A stretch of DNA of 64,000 nt from JBBQXK01 sp038209775 (GTDB lineage: Bacteria > Pseudomonadota > Alphaproteobacteria > Rhodobacterales > Rhodobacteraceae): NCBI GenBank assembly GCA_038209775.1, contig JBBQXK010000006.1, positions 62,001 to 126,000 on the forward strand. Reading direction: 5' to 3'. The translations under genes were made by a program, and so were the position numbers. Below, piece by piece: positions 8,321-16,885 of the stretch (its first letter is position 1; every line of letters starts with the position of its first letter). The notes beneath the pieces were generated by a model, which saw only the letters and a program-made list of their open reading frames with translations, made no database searches and was not told the DNA's origin.

Positions 8321-8914
8321 ATGACACAAGATATCCTTCTGGCCCTGATCGGCTTTGCCTTTGCCACCTCGGTCACGCCGGGGCCGAACAACATGATGCT
8401 GTTGGCATCGGGGGCGAATTTCGGGCTGCGCCGGACGGTGCCGCATATGCTGGGGATCAGTGTCGGGCATTCGGTGATGGTGTTTCTGGTGGGGCTGGGG
8501 CTGGCGGGGTTGTTTCTGGCGGAGCCGCGCCTGTTCGTGGCGCTGAAGGTGGTGTCGGTGGTCTACATGCTGTGGCTGGCGTGGAAGATCGCCACGGCTG
8601 CACCGCCGCGTGCGGGGGATGTGGCGGGCAGGCCGTTCAGCTTTGTGCAGGCCGCGGCGTTCCAGTGGGTGAACCCCAAGGCCTGGGCGATGGCGCTGAC
8701 CGCCGTCACGGTCTATGCGCCGGGGGGCGAGGTCTGGACGACGGCGGCGGTGGCCGTGGTGTTCGCGATGGTCAACCTGCCGTCGGTCACCGTCTGGGCG
8801 GCAGCGGGGCAGGCGTTGCGCCGCTGGCTGGACACGCCGGGGCGGCTGCGCGCGTTCAACGTGACGATGGCGGTCCTGCTGGTGCTGTCGCTGTGGCCGG
8901 TGCTGTCGCACTGA
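8321..8914 (+). CDS. LysE/RhtB family amino-acid exporter
   Basis: A 197-residue inner-membrane protein with five to six helices. The N-terminal TSVTPGPNNMMLLASG motif at residues 16-31 is the signature of the LysE/RhtB translocator superfamily, and FQWVNPKAWAMAL near residue 115 is the second conserved block. These proteins export amino acids or analogues driven by the proton gradient. The divergent Lrp-type regulator next door suggests amino-acid-responsive expression. The ATG at 8321 was chosen because the family motif starts directly after it. Confidence 0.92.
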   Translation: MTQDILLALIGFAFATSVTPGPNNMMLLASGANFGLRRTVPHMLGISVGHSVMVFLVGLGLAGLFLAEPRLFVALKVVSVVYMLWLAWKIATAAPPRAGDVAGRPFSFVQAAAFQWVNPKAWAMALTAVTVYAPGGEVWTTAAVAVVFAMVNLPSVTVWAAAGQALRRWLDTPGRLRAFNVTMAVLLVLSLWPVLSH

Positions 8915-8971
8915 CTTTCCAAGCCGGGCTTGTGCCCCTATAAGCCGCGCAGTCGCAACAGGAGCCGCCCC

Positions 8972-9559
8972 ATGCGCGAGGCCCGGATTACCCGCAAGAC
9001 GACCGAGACCGATGTCACGGTGACGCTGAACCTTGACGGCACCGGGGTGTCGCAGGTGGCGACGGGCGTGGGGTTCTTTGACCACATGCTGGACCAGTTG
9101 GCGCGCCATGCGCTGATCGACATTGCGCTGACGGCGAAGGGCGATCTGCACATCGACGACCACCACACGGTCGAGGATTGCGGCATAGCCATCGGCCAGG
9201 CGCTGACGGCGGCGCTTGGCGACAAGCGGGGCATCCGGCGGTACGGGCATTTCCGGCTGGCGATGGACGACACGCAGGTGGCCTGCGCGTTGGACCTGTC
9301 GGGGCGGCCCTATCTGGTGTGGAACGTGGCGTTCACCGCGCCGAAGATCGGCAACTTTGACACCGAACTGGTACGCGAGTTCTTTCAGGCGCTGTCCACC
9401 CATGGCGGCATCACCCTGCATCTGGACCTGATCCACGGGATCAACAGCCATCACATCGCCGAGGCCGCATTCAAGGCCGTGGCCCGCGCCCTGCGCGAGG
9501 CGGTCGAACCCGATCCGCGCCGCGCCGGTGTGGTGCCATCCACCAAGGGCGTGCTGTGA
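8972..9559 (+). CDS. hisB: Imidazoleglycerol-phosphate dehydratase
   Basis: A 195-residue enzyme for the sixth step of histidine synthesis, converting imidazole-glycerol phosphate to imidazole-acetol phosphate. Manganese-binding histidine motifs are visible: GFFDHMLDQLARH near residue 35, DDHHTVED near 62, and HGINSHHIAEAAFKA near 155. It is the single-domain form usual in Alphaproteobacteria, with no phosphatase fusion. ACAGGAG lies 12 bases before the ATG at 8972. Its stop overlaps the GTG start of hisH. Confidence 0.97.
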   Translation: MREARITRKTTETDVTVTLNLDGTGVSQVATGVGFFDHMLDQLARHALIDIALTAKGDLHIDDHHTVEDCGIAIGQALTAALGDKRGIRRYGHFRLAMDDTQVACALDLSGRPYLVWNVAFTAPKIGNFDTELVREFFQALSTHGGITLHLDLIHGINSHHIAEAAFKAVARALREAVEPDPRRAGVVPSTKGVL

Positions 9560-10188
9560 GCCTGACGGTTCTGGTCGACTACGATTCGGGCAACCTGCAT
9601 TCGGCGCAAAAGGCGTTCGAGCGGATGTCGGTGGATACCGGCGGTCAGGTGCTGGTGTCATCGCACCCCGAGGATGTGGCCCGCGCCGACCGGATCGTGC
9701 TGCCCGGCGACGGCGCGTTTCCGGCGTGCCGCCGCGCGCTTGGCGATATCGGCGGGCTGGCCGAGGCGATTGTCGAGGCGGTTGCGGTGCGGGGGCGGCC
9801 GTTCCTGGGCATCTGTGTGGGCATGCAGATGATGGCCACGCGCGGGCTGGAGTTTGGGAAAACGCCGGGCTTTGGGTGGATCGCCGGCGACGTGGTGCGG
9901 ATTGCAGCACCGGGGCTGAAGGTGCCGCATATGGGGTGGAACGATCTGGTGATCGAGGGCGCGCATCCGGTGCTGGCGGGGATTGCCACGGGGGATCATG
10001 CGTATTTCGTGCATTCCTATCATCTGGCGGTGACGGATGTGGCGGACCGGCTGGCGCACGTCGATTACGGCGGGGCGGTCACGGCCATCGTCGGGCGGGG
10101 GACGATGCTGGGCACGCAGTTCCACCCCGAGAAATCACAGGCGACGGGGTTGCGGCTGATTGCGAATTTTCTGGGATGGAAGCCCTGA
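9556..10188 (+). CDS. hisH: Imidazole glycerol phosphate synthase, glutamine amidotransferase subunit
   Basis: A 210-residue class I glutaminase that supplies ammonia to HisF. The catalytic cysteine is in LGICVGMQMM near residue 85 and the His-Glu pair in TQFHPEKSQ near residue 193. It starts with GTG at 9556, overlapping hisB's stop by three bases, so the two are translationally coupled. In many Rhodobacterales hisA and hisF follow closely; here two minus-strand genes come before hisA, and hisF is not in the window. Confidence 0.96.
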   Translation: MSLTVLVDYDSGNLHSAQKAFERMSVDTGGQVLVSSHPEDVARADRIVLPGDGAFPACRRALGDIGGLAEAIVEAVAVRGRPFLGICVGMQMMATRGLEFGKTPGFGWIAGDVVRIAAPGLKVPHMGWNDLVIEGAHPVLAGIATGDHAYFVHSYHLAVTDVADRLAHVDYGGAVTAIVGRGTMLGTQFHPEKSQATGLRLIANFLGWKP

Positions 10189-10202
10189 CGGCACGGGCAG
10201 GC

Positions 10203-10252
10203 GCGGGGGCCGGCCCCCGCACCCCCGGGATATTTTCGCAAAGATGAAAGGG
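10203..10252 (+). repeat. G/C hairpin plus GATATTT core repeat, copy A
   Basis: An 18-base perfect palindrome of G and C runs at 10203-10220 is followed by the core GGGATATTTTCGCAAAGATG at 10227-10246. The same two-part layout recurs near 25.7, 34.3, 41.4, 52.0 and 57.8 kb. It fills the convergent gap between hisH and the DMT exporter and may act as a bidirectional terminator. Confidence 0.8.
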
Positions 10253-11152
10253 TCAGCGGCGGGTCAGGCGGCCGTCGATGACCGCGAGGCCTGCGAGGAT
10301 CAGGGCAAGGCCTGCGGCGTGGCGGGGCAGGATCGTTTCGCCGAGGATCAGGATGCCGAGGGCGATGGCGCTGACCGGGACGAGGAAGGTGACGAGGGCC
10401 ACGTTGACGGAACCCGCGTCGGCCAGAAGCCGGAAGAAGAGGATATAGGCGAATGCCGTGGACAACACGGCCAGTGCCGCGATGGCGGCGATCGCCGGGG
10501 CCGGGGGCATGGGCAGCGCCCAGGGTGTGTCAACAATGGCCACCAGTGGCATGAGAATCAGCGACGAGGCTGCCAGCATGCCGAACGCCGTGGTCATCGG
10601 GGCCAGTCCCCGCCGGTGGAACTGCCGCCCCCAGACGCTTGCAAACGCATAGGAAAGCGCGGCCCCGAGGCACAGCAGGTAGGGCAGCGCGTCCGCCACG
10701 CCGCCTGTTGCCGCCGCCCCGCCGACCATCACCGCGACACCGGCAAGCCCGATCACCAGCCCGCCCAGACGCGGGCCTGTCAGCCGCTCATCGTGGGACA
10801 GGACGGCGGCCACGATCAGCGTGAAAAGCGGCGTTGTGGCATTGAGGATCGCGGCAAGCGCCCCGGTGATCTGCCCCTGCGCCAGAACGAAGGCCGAGAA
10901 CGGCAGGACATTGTTCAAGAGCCCCATCACCATCAGCGCAGGCCAGACAGCCGGTGCCGGAAACGGCGTGCGGGTGGCCGCCAGCACGAATGCCAGCATC
11001 CCGGTCGCAAGCATCACGCGTGCCCAGACGATGGTCAGCACCGGCAGGTGCGGCACCGCGATCTCGATGAAAAAGAACGATCCGCCCCAGAGAAGGGACA
11101 GGATCACCAGCCGGAACCAGTCAATGCGGCGCATGGGGAGGGGGGCACTCAT
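10253..11152 (-). CDS. EamA-domain DMT-superfamily exporter
   Basis: A 299-residue inner-membrane protein with ten predicted helices in two EamA repeats. The first repeat starts LSLLWGGSFFFIEIAV near residue 15; the second contains YLLCLGAALSYAFASVWGR near residue 150 and a closing VPVSAIALGILILGETI. EamA proteins export metabolites or amino acids. The gene sits between hisH and hisA but faces the opposite way and does not belong to the histidine operon. Substrate unknown. Confidence 0.88.
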   Translation of the reverse strand: MSAPLPMRRIDWFRLVILSLLWGGSFFFIEIAVPHLPVLTIVWARVMLATGMLAFVLAATRTPFPAPAVWPALMVMGLLNNVLPFSAFVLAQGQITGALAAILNATTPLFTLIVAAVLSHDERLTGPRLGGLVIGLAGVAVMVGGAAATGGVADALPYLLCLGAALSYAFASVWGRQFHRRGLAPMTTAFGMLAASSLILMPLVAIVDTPWALPMPPAPAIAAIAALAVLSTAFAYILFFRLLADAGSVNVALVTFLVPVSAIALGILILGETILPRHAAGLALILAGLAVIDGRLTRR

Positions 11153-11202
11153 GCCCCCGTCCTATCCTGTCCGCAGCACCGCCGCGACCCGGAACCGGCG
11201 GT

Positions 11203-11589
11203 TTACTTGGACCGCGTCCAGACCCCGCCTTCACGGCAGATACCGATGCGGCAGCCCGAGACCGACAGTTTGTCACCCGTCAGCACCAGCTTGGATTTGT
11301 ATTCGGCGTCGCGGTCGGGGGAATAGACCATGCCGCGATACTCACCGTCACCGGCAGAAACCGTATCCCAGATGATCTTGCGCCCGACGTTGGGCGACGC
11401 GAACGTCTTGCCGGCGGCATCGAACGACTTGACCAGCGTGCCACAGATGGCGGCGCCGCAGGCCTTGACCTCGATCAGGCCGGAATTGCCGTTGTCGTCC
11501 TTGGCGGTGCGCCAGGTGCCCAGCAACGGCTCGGCCAGCGCCGCACTGGCCAGAAGTGCCATCGCGGCGGAAAGAAGAAGTGTTTTCAT
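11203..11589 (-). CDS. DUF2147 family secreted protein
   Basis: A 128-residue protein with a clear signal peptide (MKTLLLSAAMALLASAALA, cleavage before EPLLGTW). The mature part has the DUF2147 pattern: LGTWRTAKDDNGNSGLIEV, a cysteine pair in CGAAICGTLV and a C-terminal GCRIGICREGGVW. Members are small beta-barrel periplasmic proteins of unknown role. The ATG at 11589 is preceded by GGAGG. It is monocistronic and divergent from hisA. Confidence 0.88.
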   Translation of the reverse strand: MKTLLLSAAMALLASAALAEPLLGTWRTAKDDNGNSGLIEVKACGAAICGTLVKSFDAAGKTFASPNVGRKIIWDTVSAGDGEYRGMVYSPDRDAEYKSKLVLTGDKLSVSGCRIGICREGGVWTRSK

Positions 11590-11712
11590 TGTGGGGGTCC
11601 TCCCTGAACCTGTGACGCATCTTTTGCCAAAGCCAGCCATCCGATCAAGCGTGACGTCGGGTCGCGACGCCCTCTTGGCATCGCAAACGGGCCGTGCCAG
11701 AAGCCGTGCGAC

Positions 11713-12435
11713 ATGATCCTGTACCCCGCCATCGACCTCAAGGACGGCCAGTGCGTACGCCTGTTGCGCGGCGCAATGGATGCGGCGACGGTGTTCGGTG
11801 CGGACCCTGCAGCACAGGCGCTGGCGTTCCAGAAGGCGGGTTGCGGCTGGCTGCATCTGGTGGACCTGAACGGCGCGTTCGCAGGCACCCCGGTGAATGG
11901 TGCGGCGGTGGAGGCGATCCTGGCCGCCGTCACGGTGCCCTGCCAGTTGGGTGGCGGCATCCGCGACATGGCGACCATCGGGATGTGGCTGTCGCGGGGG
12001 GTGGCGCGGGTGATCCTGGGCACCGTCGCGGTCGAGAACCCGGCGCTGGTGCGCGAGGCCGCGCGGGCCTTTCCGGGGCAGGTGGCGGTGGGCATCGATG
12101 CGCGCGGGGGCCTTGTCGCGACCAAGGGCTGGGCCACGGATACCGGCGTGCAGGCGACCGATCTGGCGCGGTCGTATCAGGATGCGGGGGTGGCGGCGGT
12201 GATCTACACCGACATCGACCGCGACGGGGCCATGCAGGGGCCGAACGTGGCGGCGACCGAGGCGCTGGCGCGGGCCGTCACCATTCCGGTCATTGCCAGC
12301 GGTGGCGTGTCGTCGCTGGCCGACCTGATCGCACTGCGTGATACCGGCGTGATCGCCGGGGCCATCTCGGGGCGGGCGCTGTATGAGGGGGCGCTGGATC
12401 TGGGGCAGGCGCTGGCTGCGTTGCGCGCGGGCTAA
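11713..12435 (+). CDS. hisA: Phosphoribosylformimino-5-aminoimidazole carboxamide ribotide isomerase
   Basis: A 240-residue TIM-barrel isomerase of histidine synthesis. The N-terminal MILYPAIDLKDGQCVRLLRG with the first catalytic Asp is diagnostic. The phosphate loops are LGGGIRD near residue 80 and ASGGVSSLADL near 195, and the second catalytic Asp is in YTDIDRDG near 165. It stands alone: the upstream neighbours are on the other strand and the gene directly downstream is a convergent GST whose stop overlaps by three bases, so hisF and hisE are not linked here. Confidence 0.96.
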   Translation: MILYPAIDLKDGQCVRLLRGAMDAATVFGADPAAQALAFQKAGCGWLHLVDLNGAFAGTPVNGAAVEAILAAVTVPCQLGGGIRDMATIGMWLSRGVARVILGTVAVENPALVREAARAFPGQVAVGIDARGGLVATKGWATDTGVQATDLARSYQDAGVAAVIYTDIDRDGAMQGPNVAATEALARAVTIPVIASGGVSSLADLIALRDTGVIAGAISGRALYEGALDLGQALAALRAG

Positions 12436-13079
12436 CGGCGCAACTCTGCCGCCACCGCCCGCCCGCGCCGCACACCTTCGCGGGCGCCCATCACCTCCAG
12501 CCAGCGGGCAAGGTTCGGCTTGTCGGACAGCGTCTGCTGCTGCCCCTCCCACAGCGAAGCCCATGGCCAGATTGCGAAATCGGCGATTGACAGGAAATCA
12601 CCGGCCACAAACGCCGCCTTTGCCAGTTGCCGGTCCAGCACGCCATACAGACGCTCAACCTCACGGCGGTAGCGGTCCTTGGCATAGGGGATGTCCTGCG
12701 GCGGCGTCTGCAGCAGCGCGAATTTCAGGAAATGATGCGCCTGACCAGCCATCGGGCCGACGCCGCCCATCTGCCACATCAGCCATTGCTCGACGTTGAT
12801 GCGGTCACGCTCGGTTGTGCCGATGAACCGGCCGGTTTTGCGCGCCAGATACAGAAGGATCGCGCCCGATTCGAACATCGACACCGGCGTGCCCCCCGGC
12901 CCGTCGGGGTCGGTGATTGCGGGCATGCGGTTGTTGGGTGAGAGGGTGAGGAATTCGGGGCGGAACTGGTCGCCCTTGGCGATATCGACCAGCGATATGC
13001 GGTAGGGCAGGCCCATCTCCTCCAGCGCCACGGTGATTTTCCAGCCGTTGGGCGTGGGCCAATAGTAGAGGTCGATCAT
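12432..13079 (-). CDS. Glutathione S-transferase family protein
   Basis: A 215-residue cytosolic GST. Residues 1-82 are the thioredoxin-like domain with MIDLYYWPTPNGWKITVALEE and the glutathione-binding block MPAITD...MFESGAILLYLARK. Residues 90-215 are the helical domain ending SIADFAIWPWAS. The arrangement resembles the Ure2p/YfcG-type GSTs, which use a Thr/Asn rather than a catalytic Ser. Upstream in-frame sequence (a leader of 22 codons) lacks family similarity, so the ATG at 13079 is used. It overlaps the hisA stop tail to tail. Confidence 0.92.
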   Translation of the reverse strand: MIDLYYWPTPNGWKITVALEEMGLPYRISLVDIAKGDQFRPEFLTLSPNNRMPAITDPDGPGGTPVSMFESGAILLYLARKTGRFIGTTERDRINVEQWLMWQMGGVGPMAGQAHHFLKFALLQTPPQDIPYAKDRYRREVERLYGVLDRQLAKAAFVAGDFLSIADFAIWPWASLWEGQQQTLSDKPNLARWLEVMGAREGVRRGRAVAAELRR

Positions 13080-13101
13080 CGGTGTTCCCCGCAGGTTCGC
13101 G

Positions 13102-13980
13102 CTATTGTGCGGCGAAACCCGTGGGGCGCAAGGGGCGTGTGACAAGGCGCGACCAGCGGGGTGCTGTGGCGGTGGGCAGGGCCGCGCGCAGCATCGGCAG
13201 GGTCAGCGTGTCGGGGCGGTGCAGGAAGGCGCGGTACATCGGAAAGAGGCCCGGGCGCATGTAGGCCGACCAGTGGCAGATGCGGCGGACCGGGTCGGCC
13301 GTCGGATAACCAAGGCCGCGCAGCCCGTCGCGATGCTGTGTGCCGTCGATCTGCACCGTCACCACGTTCGGCGCATCAAGGCCCGCCCCAAGCGCAGGGC
13401 CACAGCCGCCCCCGAGAAGAACCTCTATGCCCTTGTCATAAAAGTCATTTTCGCGGCTGGTGATGTTCAGCACCTGCGCCGTGCGGCCGGCGGGGGTGGC
13501 AAGGGCGTCGATTGTGGGGTCGCGAAACTCGGCCGCTGACAACAGCACCATCCGCCCCACATCGCCTGCGTCAAGATGCGCCAGCGCCGACAGCGCCACG
13601 CGGCAGCCCAGCGAATGGCCGATCATCCCGACCGGCCCCGCGCCCGCCGCCCGCAGGGTGGCGATCAGCATTGCGAGGGCATGGCCTGCGCGGGCAGCCT
13701 CGGCGTAGGCGGCCCAGAGCGAACCGTCGGCATGCCAGCCAAAGCCGATGCCAGTCCGCGCGCCCTGCAGCCCGAGGCGGCGCGACCATGACAGGGTGCG
13801 GGGGTTGGGCTGGCCGGGGGTGGTGGAATAGATCGTGCGATGCGGGTCTTTTGCAGCGATGTCGGGGGTATAGCGGTAGCCGTGCAGCATGATGGTGATG
13901 GGTGTGCCGGGTGGCAGAGCGGTGATCCCCGCAGCGGGTGCGGGCCATTTTCCGTTTGCATTCACGGCGATGACAGTCAT
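13102..13980 (-). CDS. Alpha/beta hydrolase (DUF900-like)
   Basis: A 292-residue protein with an alpha/beta-hydrolase core. The oxyanion region is MLHGYRY near residue 32 and the nucleophile elbow GHSLGCRVALSAL lies near residue 118, giving a catalytic serine. Acid and histidine candidates follow (SRENDFYDKG, QHRDGLRGL). There is no signal peptide, so it is probably cytoplasmic. The ATG at 13980 was chosen over longer frames because sequence before it looks non-coding. Substrate cannot be predicted. Confidence 0.82.
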   Translation of the reverse strand: MTVIAVNANGKWPAPAAGITALPPGTPITIMLHGYRYTPDIAAKDPHRTIYSTTPGQPNPRTLSWSRRLGLQGARTGIGFGWHADGSLWAAYAEAARAGHALAMLIATLRAAGAGPVGMIGHSLGCRVALSALAHLDAGDVGRMVLLSAAEFRDPTIDALATPAGRTAQVLNITSRENDFYDKGIEVLLGGGCGPALGAGLDAPNVVTVQIDGTQHRDGLRGLGYPTADPVRRICHWSAYMRPGLFPMYRAFLHRPDTLTLPMLRAALPTATAPRWSRLVTRPLRPTGFAAQ

Positions 13981-14142
13981 CGCTTTACCCCGGTTACGGG
14001 CGCCCCTTGGCCCAGTTGCTGCGCACATTTAGGCAAATCTGCGAAATCGGCATGAAACTGGCATGAACCATGCGTGACGGTGCTTGACGGCAACGCAACG
14101 GGGCGGGGATTCTGTACGGATCGAACATGCCGCGCTCTGGTC

Positions 14143-14171
14143 TTGACGTGCCGGGGCGGCAGGAGTATCCG
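14143..14171 (+). promoter_or_regulatory. Sigma-70 type promoter for metZ
   Basis: TTGACG at 14143-14148 and TATCCG at 14166-14171 are separated by 17 bases. The predicted transcript would begin near 14178, exactly at the 5' edge of the SAM-II aptamer, which supports the assignment. Confidence 0.65.
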
Positions 14172-14178
14172 GGATGTC

Positions 14179-14231
14179 CGTGGCAATTTGTGACCGGATT
14201 GCGGGCCACGTTAAACAAACCGCTAAAGAGG
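14179..14231 (+). ncRNA. SAM-II (metA-type) riboswitch aptamer
   Basis: The segment holds the conserved SAM-II pseudoknot elements in order: CGTGGCAATTTG at the 5' side, GCGGGCCACG as the pairing strand, TTAAACAA as the A-rich linker and CCGCTAAAGAGG at the 3' side. CGTGG (14180-14184) pairs with CCACG (14206-14210), and the GCGG at about 14201-14204 can pair with CCGC in the 3' strand to close the pseudoknot. SAM-II is found almost only in Alpha-proteobacteria ahead of methionine and SAM synthesis genes. It should switch metZ off when SAM is high. Confidence 0.95.
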
Positions 14232-14245
14232 TGACGGGCGATTGG

Positions 14246-14280
14246 CCCCGGAACCCCTTGGTTTTCCGGGGCTTTTTCTT
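14246..14280 (+). terminator. Intrinsic terminator after the SAM-II aptamer
   Basis: CCCCGGAA at 14246-14253 pairs with TTCCGGGG at 14264-14271, followed directly by CTTTTTCTT. It lies 15 bases after the aptamer and 20 bases before the metZ ATG. The position suggests transcriptional attenuation, rather than only the ribosome-site masking often assumed for SAM-II. Confidence 0.85.
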
Positions 14281-14299
14281 TGGCCAGGGGGCCTGCACG

Positions 14300-15472
14300 A
14301 TGACCGACTGGAAGACCCGCACCAAACTGGTCCACGAGGGCAGCCGACGCAGCCAGTATGGCGAGATGGCCGAGGCGATCTTTCTGACACAAGGGTTTGT
14401 GTACGACACCGCCGAGGCTGCCGAGGCGCGGTTCGTCAAGGCGGGGGATGATGAGTTCATTTATGCCCGCTACGGCAACCCGACGGTGCGGATGTTCGAG
14501 GAGCGGATTGCGGCGATCGAGGGCACCGAGGATGCGTTTGCGACGGCCAGCGGCATGGCGGCGGTCAGTGGGGCGCTGACGTCGATGCTGCGGGCCGGGG
14601 ACCATGTGGTTTCGGCAAAAGCGCTATTCGGATCATGCCTTTACGTTCTGGAAGAGGTGCTGACGCGGTATGGCGTCCGGGTGACGTTTGTCGATGGCAC
14701 TGATCTGGCACAATGGGAAAAGGCTGTGGTTCCGGGCACAAAGGCGGTGTTCTTTGAGTCAATGGCGAACCCCACGCTGGAACTGGTTGATATCACGGCA
14801 GTATCCGCGATTGCGCACCGGGTGGGGGCGATTGTGATCTGCGACAACGTGTTTGCCACGCCGATCTTCTCCAGGGCGGTGGCGCAGGGTGCCGATGTGG
14901 TCGTCTATTCCACCACCAAGCACATCGATGGGCAGGGGCGGGCGCTGGGGGGCGTGGTTTGTGGCACCAAGGATTGGGTGCGCAAGGTGCTTGAACCCTA
15001 CATGAAGCATACCGGCGGGTCGATGAGCCCGTTCAACGCCTGGATCATGCTGAACGGGATGGCGACGCTGGACCTGCGGTGTCGGGCGATGGCGGAGGGG
15101 GCGTTGACGGTCGCCAAGTGGCTGGATTCGCAGGAAAATCTGACGAAAGTCATTTATCCGGGGCTGGCGGGGCATCCGCAGCATGCGCTGGCGATGGCGC
15201 AGATGGGGTCGGGGGGGACGCTGGTCACGTTTGACGCAGGGTCAAAGGAGGCCGCATTCGGGATGCTCAACGCGTTGGAAATCATCAAGATTTCCAACAA
15301 CTTGGGCGATGCGAAATCCATTGCGACCCATCCGGCGACGACCACCCACCAACGCCTGCCGCAGGCGCAGAAGGATGCGCTGGGCATCACGCCGGGGCTG
15401 ATCCGGTTGTCGGTGGGGCTGGAAGACCCGGACGATCTGATTGCCGATCTGGCGCAGGCGATGGGGCTGTAA
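14300..15472 (+). CDS. metZ: O-succinylhomoserine sulfhydrylase
   Basis: A 390-residue PLP enzyme of the Cys/Met-metabolism family that joins sulfide to O-succinylhomoserine to give homocysteine. The PLP lysine is Lys207 in YSTTKHIDGQGR; YARYGNPTV near residue 55 and ATASGMAAVSG near 82 are the cofactor-phosphate and substrate loops. Length and the VVCGTKDWVR region fit MetZ better than the longer MetY. The SAM-II riboswitch and terminator upstream fix its place in methionine synthesis. The ATG at 14300 was chosen because it follows the terminator; longer frames would start inside the aptamer. Confidence 0.94.
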   Translation: MTDWKTRTKLVHEGSRRSQYGEMAEAIFLTQGFVYDTAEAAEARFVKAGDDEFIYARYGNPTVRMFEERIAAIEGTEDAFATASGMAAVSGALTSMLRAGDHVVSAKALFGSCLYVLEEVLTRYGVRVTFVDGTDLAQWEKAVVPGTKAVFFESMANPTLELVDITAVSAIAHRVGAIVICDNVFATPIFSRAVAQGADVVVYSTTKHIDGQGRALGGVVCGTKDWVRKVLEPYMKHTGGSMSPFNAWIMLNGMATLDLRCRAMAEGALTVAKWLDSQENLTKVIYPGLAGHPQHALAMAQMGSGGTLVTFDAGSKEAAFGMLNALEIIKISNNLGDAKSIATHPATTTHQRLPQAQKDALGITPGLIRLSVGLEDPDDLIADLAQAMGL

Positions 15473-15488
15473 ACCCGCAAAACGGGGA

Positions 15489-15505
15489 TGTGCATTCGAT
15501 GCACA
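15489..15505. promoter_or_regulatory. Palindrome upstream of folE2
   Basis: TGTGCAT-TCG-ATGCACA is a perfect 7-base dyad 16 bases after the metZ stop. A further CATGCACA half-site follows at about 15509-15516. It could be an operator for folE2, whose homologues are often under zinc (Zur) control, but the sequence does not match a Zur box that I know. The rest of the 239-base gap shows a GGGGCGCCGTGCCCC hairpin and no clear promoter. Confidence 0.35.
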
Positions 15506-15711
15506 GTCCATGCACAACCCGTCTGCATGCCGACGCTGCACCGGCAGGGGGGAAAAACGGGGCGTTGCCGACCGGCAGGCACGTCCCACCTTGCAATGGG
15601 CCGGCCTGATTGCCACCTGAGAGTGATCCGGGGCGCCGTGCCCCGCGTAGAACCTTTAGACATTGACGGCCCCCCGAGACGAGGGCGGCCCGAACCGGAA
15701 GGATACCCGCC

Positions 15712-16803
15712 ATGAACGTCCATACCCCCGAGATCGACCGTCTGCCCACGCGCGCCGAGGCTGAGGCGGCGCTGGCGCTGTTGCGGCAATGGGCGGGCAA
15801 ATCGTCGGATGACGAGATTGCCGATCTGTCGCCGGCGGCGCTGGTGCTGGTGGGGATACCGGCCTATCCCGAACTTGGGCGCACCTATCCGGTCGAGTTT
15901 CGGGCCGATGACGCCTACAAGGCGGGCTTGCCCGATCTGCAGAACGGGCCTGCGAGCCTGATCGTGGGGGCGCATGTGCCGATCCAGCATGTCGGCATCG
16001 CGAACTTCCGGCTGCCGGTGAAATACCGCACCCGCGATGCGGGCGACATGGTGCTGGAGACCAGCGTGACGGGCACCGTCAGTCTGGAGGCCGAAAAGAA
16101 GGGCATCAACATGAGCCGCATCATGCGGTCGTTTTATGCCCATGCGGGGGAGGTGTTCAGCTTTGAATTGATCGAGCGCGTGCTGGACGACTACAAGAAC
16201 GACCTTGGATCGTACGACGCGCGGATCATGATGCGGCTGTCGTTTCCGATGCAGGTGAGCAGTCTGCGGTCGGGGCTGGTGGGGTGGCAGTATTACGATA
16301 TCGCGTTGGAACTGGTGGAACAGGCGGGGGTGCGCAAGAAGATCCTGCATCTGGATTTCGTCTATTCCAGCACCTGCCCCTGTTCGCTGGAACTGTCGGA
16401 ACATGCGCGCCGGACGCGCGGGCAACTGGCGACGCCGCACAGCCAGCGGTCGGTGGCGCGGATCAGTGTCGAGGTGGTGCCGGGGCGGACGCTGTGGTTC
16501 GAGGATCTGGTGGAACTGGCGCGCAAGGGCGTGCCGACCGAGACGCAGGTGATGGTGAAACGTGAGGATGAACAGGCGTTTGCGGAACTGAACGCGGCCA
16601 ACCCGATCTTTGTCGAGGATGCGGCGCGGGCGTTTTGTGCGGTGCTGGCGGGGGACGCGCGGATTGGCGATTTCCGGGTGCTGGCCAGCCATCAGGAAAG
16701 CCTGCACAGCCATGACGCGGTGAGCCTGTTGACCAAAGGCAAGACGTTTGCCGCCGACAGTCTGGACCCGCGTCTGTTCCAGAGCCTGATCCACGCGGGG
16801 TGA
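15712..16803 (+). CDS. folE2: GTP cyclohydrolase FolE2 (type IB)
   Basis: A 363-residue enzyme converting GTP to dihydroneopterin triphosphate, the first step of folate and queuosine precursor synthesis. The catalytic cysteine block is STCPCSLELSEHARR near residue 220, with PIQHVGIANFRLPV near 92 and ATPHSQRSVARISVEV near 240, all FolE2-specific. FolE2 tolerates metals other than zinc, unlike FolE1. GGAAGGA precedes the ATG. folB and folP lie 13 kb away in this window, so the pathway is present but dispersed. Confidence 0.95.
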   Translation: MNVHTPEIDRLPTRAEAEAALALLRQWAGKSSDDEIADLSPAALVLVGIPAYPELGRTYPVEFRADDAYKAGLPDLQNGPASLIVGAHVPIQHVGIANFRLPVKYRTRDAGDMVLETSVTGTVSLEAEKKGINMSRIMRSFYAHAGEVFSFELIERVLDDYKNDLGSYDARIMMRLSFPMQVSSLRSGLVGWQYYDIALELVEQAGVRKKILHLDFVYSSTCPCSLELSEHARRTRGQLATPHSQRSVARISVEVVPGRTLWFEDLVELARKGVPTETQVMVKREDEQAFAELNAANPIFVEDAARAFCAVLAGDARIGDFRVLASHQESLHSHDAVSLLTKGKTFAADSLDPRLFQSLIHAG

Positions 16804-16885
16804 CGCCTGCCCGATCCTTGGGCGGGTGTCCGGGATTGCCGAACCCTGATCCCACGGCTTCGGCCGGCGGGGATTGACAGTGCCA

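Noticed and set aside
15473..15711. Zur box or second riboswitch ahead of folE2
   Set aside because: The TGTGCAT-TCG-ATGCACA palindrome does not resemble the known Zur consensus, and no riboswitch core was recognised. It is kept only as an unnamed palindrome.
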